Source of the DNA: Bacteroides_F sp964482605
GTDB taxonomy: Bacteria > Bacillota > Clostridia > Lachnospirales > Lachnospiraceae
DNA: 7,054 bases
Assembly: GCA_964482605.1 (NCBI GenBank)
Contig: CAYZYS010000106.1
Location: 1-7,054, forward strand
Direction of reading: 5' to 3'
The notes beneath the pieces were generated by a model that was not told the DNA's origin, searched no databases, and saw only the letters and a program-made list of their open reading frames with translations. Position 1 is the first letter of the stretch. The number at the start of each line of letters is the position of its first letter. Positions 6,426 through 7,054 of this stretch are shown in pieces. The translations under genes and the position numbers were made by a program.

Positions 6426-7054
6426 TTGTCTAGCAGGGATGATAAATTAAGGTGCTCATTTTGCAACAAGACCCAGGACCAGGTGCGCAAGCTGATTGCC
6501 GGTCCCAACGGCGCATACATTTGCGATGAGTGCGTGAGCGTCTGCGATGAGATTTTGAACGAGGAGCTTGAGGATTACGAGGATTCCACCAAGGAAGCCC
6601 TTAACGACATGAACATCAATCTCCTCAAGCCAATGGAGATAAAGGAATTCCTTGACGATTATGTAATCGGGCAGGACGAGGCTAAGAAGGTTCTCTCAGT
6701 GTCCGTGTACAATCATTACAAGAGAATCCTGTCCAAGAAGAAGGATGATGACGTTGAGCTGCAGAAAAGCAACATCCTCGTCATTGGGCCCACGGGCTGC
6801 GGCAAGACCTATCTTGCACAGACCCTTGCCAAGCTCCTCAATGTGCCTTTTGCAATTGCCGATGCCACCACGCTTACCGAGGCGGGGTATGTTGGCGAGG
6901 ATGTTGAGAACATCCTGCTTAAGCTGATTCAGGCGGCAGATGGCAATGTTGAACGTGCACAGTATGGAATTGTTTACATTGATGAGATAGACAAGATAAC
7001 CAAGAAGTCTGAAAATGTATCCATAACCCGTGATGTGTCGGGTGAGGGCGTACA
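6426..7054 (+). CDS. clpX: ATP-dependent Clp protease ATPase subunit ClpX (5' part, cut by window end)
   Basis: AAA+ unfoldase that recognises tagged or regulatory substrates and threads them into ClpP. The 209 codons present cover about half of the protein. The N-terminal zinc-binding domain shows Cys10, Cys13, Cys33 and Cys36 (C-x2-C-x19-C-x2-C), used for dimerisation and adaptor or substrate binding. The AAA+ module has Walker A GPTGCGKT (121-128), the pore-loop motif GYVG (154-157) and Walker B IVYIDE (182-187); the last residues are ITRDVSGEGV. Walker A carries Cys125 where Ser is more common; from memory this variant is normal in related clostridia. Translation starts at TTG, supported by the AAAGGAGGG site. 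The gene follows clpP after 72 bases that contain a strong terminator. Sensor 2, the IGF loop that docks on ClpP, and the C-terminus lie beyond the window. Confidence 0.98.
   Translation, partial: MSSRDDKLRCSFCNKTQDQVRKLIAGPNGAYICDECVSVCDEILNEELEDYEDSTKEALNDMNINLLKPMEIKEFLDDYVIGQDEAKKVLSVSVYNHYKRILSKKKDDDVELQKSNILVIGPTGCGKTYLAQTLAKLLNVPFAIADATTLTEAGYVGEDVENILLKLIQAADGNVERAQYGIVYIDEIDKITKKSENVSITRDVSGEGV

Overview
The window looks like chromosomal DNA of a Gram-positive clostridial bacterium, most likely a member of the Lachnospiraceae. The reasons are the close-to-canonical Firmicutes forms of trigger factor, ClpP and ClpX, the strong AGGAGG-type ribosome binding sites, the SigA-type promoters, and a GntR (YtrA-type)-ABC transporter operon of a kind common in Firmicutes. 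The taxonomic call rests on remembered family resemblance, not on a search. No rRNA, tRNA, CRISPR array or mobile element was seen.

Left part (about 114-3641, minus strand): a compact three-gene operon read right to left. It encodes a short GntR/YtrA-type repressor (3164-3562), an ABC ATPase (2227-3171) and a large ABC permease (114-2237). The genes overlap by 8 and 11 bases, so translation is probably coupled. The operon starts from a near-consensus promoter (TTGACA, 17 bp, TATACT; 3613-3641). A perfect 10-bp inverted repeat with a 13-bp spacer (3581-3613) lies just downstream and covers the expected transcription start, so autorepression is the natural reading. The permease has about nine membrane segments followed by a predicted extracytoplasmic C-terminal domain of about 330 residues. 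The operon ends at one or two hairpins (58-109).

Middle (3666-4247, plus strand): a divergently transcribed Nudix hydrolase gene with a complete Nudix box and its own extended -10 promoter.

Right part (4281-7054, plus strand): a protein quality-control cluster, tig (trigger factor), clpP and the 5' part of clpX, which runs off the end of the window. Trigger factor helps nascent chains fold at the ribosome; ClpX unfolds substrates and feeds them to ClpP. tig has an extended -10 promoter. The 110-base tig-clpP gap has no terminator but holds a G+C-rich leader with competing short hairpins ending at the clpP ribosome binding site. A strong intrinsic terminator lies between clpP and clpX, so clpX expression depends on read-through or is deliberately lowered. 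clpX starts with TTG.

Nothing here is clearly an undescribed system. The most interesting parts are the YtrA-like operator and promoter, the permease's large C-terminal domain, the clpP leader and the clpP/clpX terminator.
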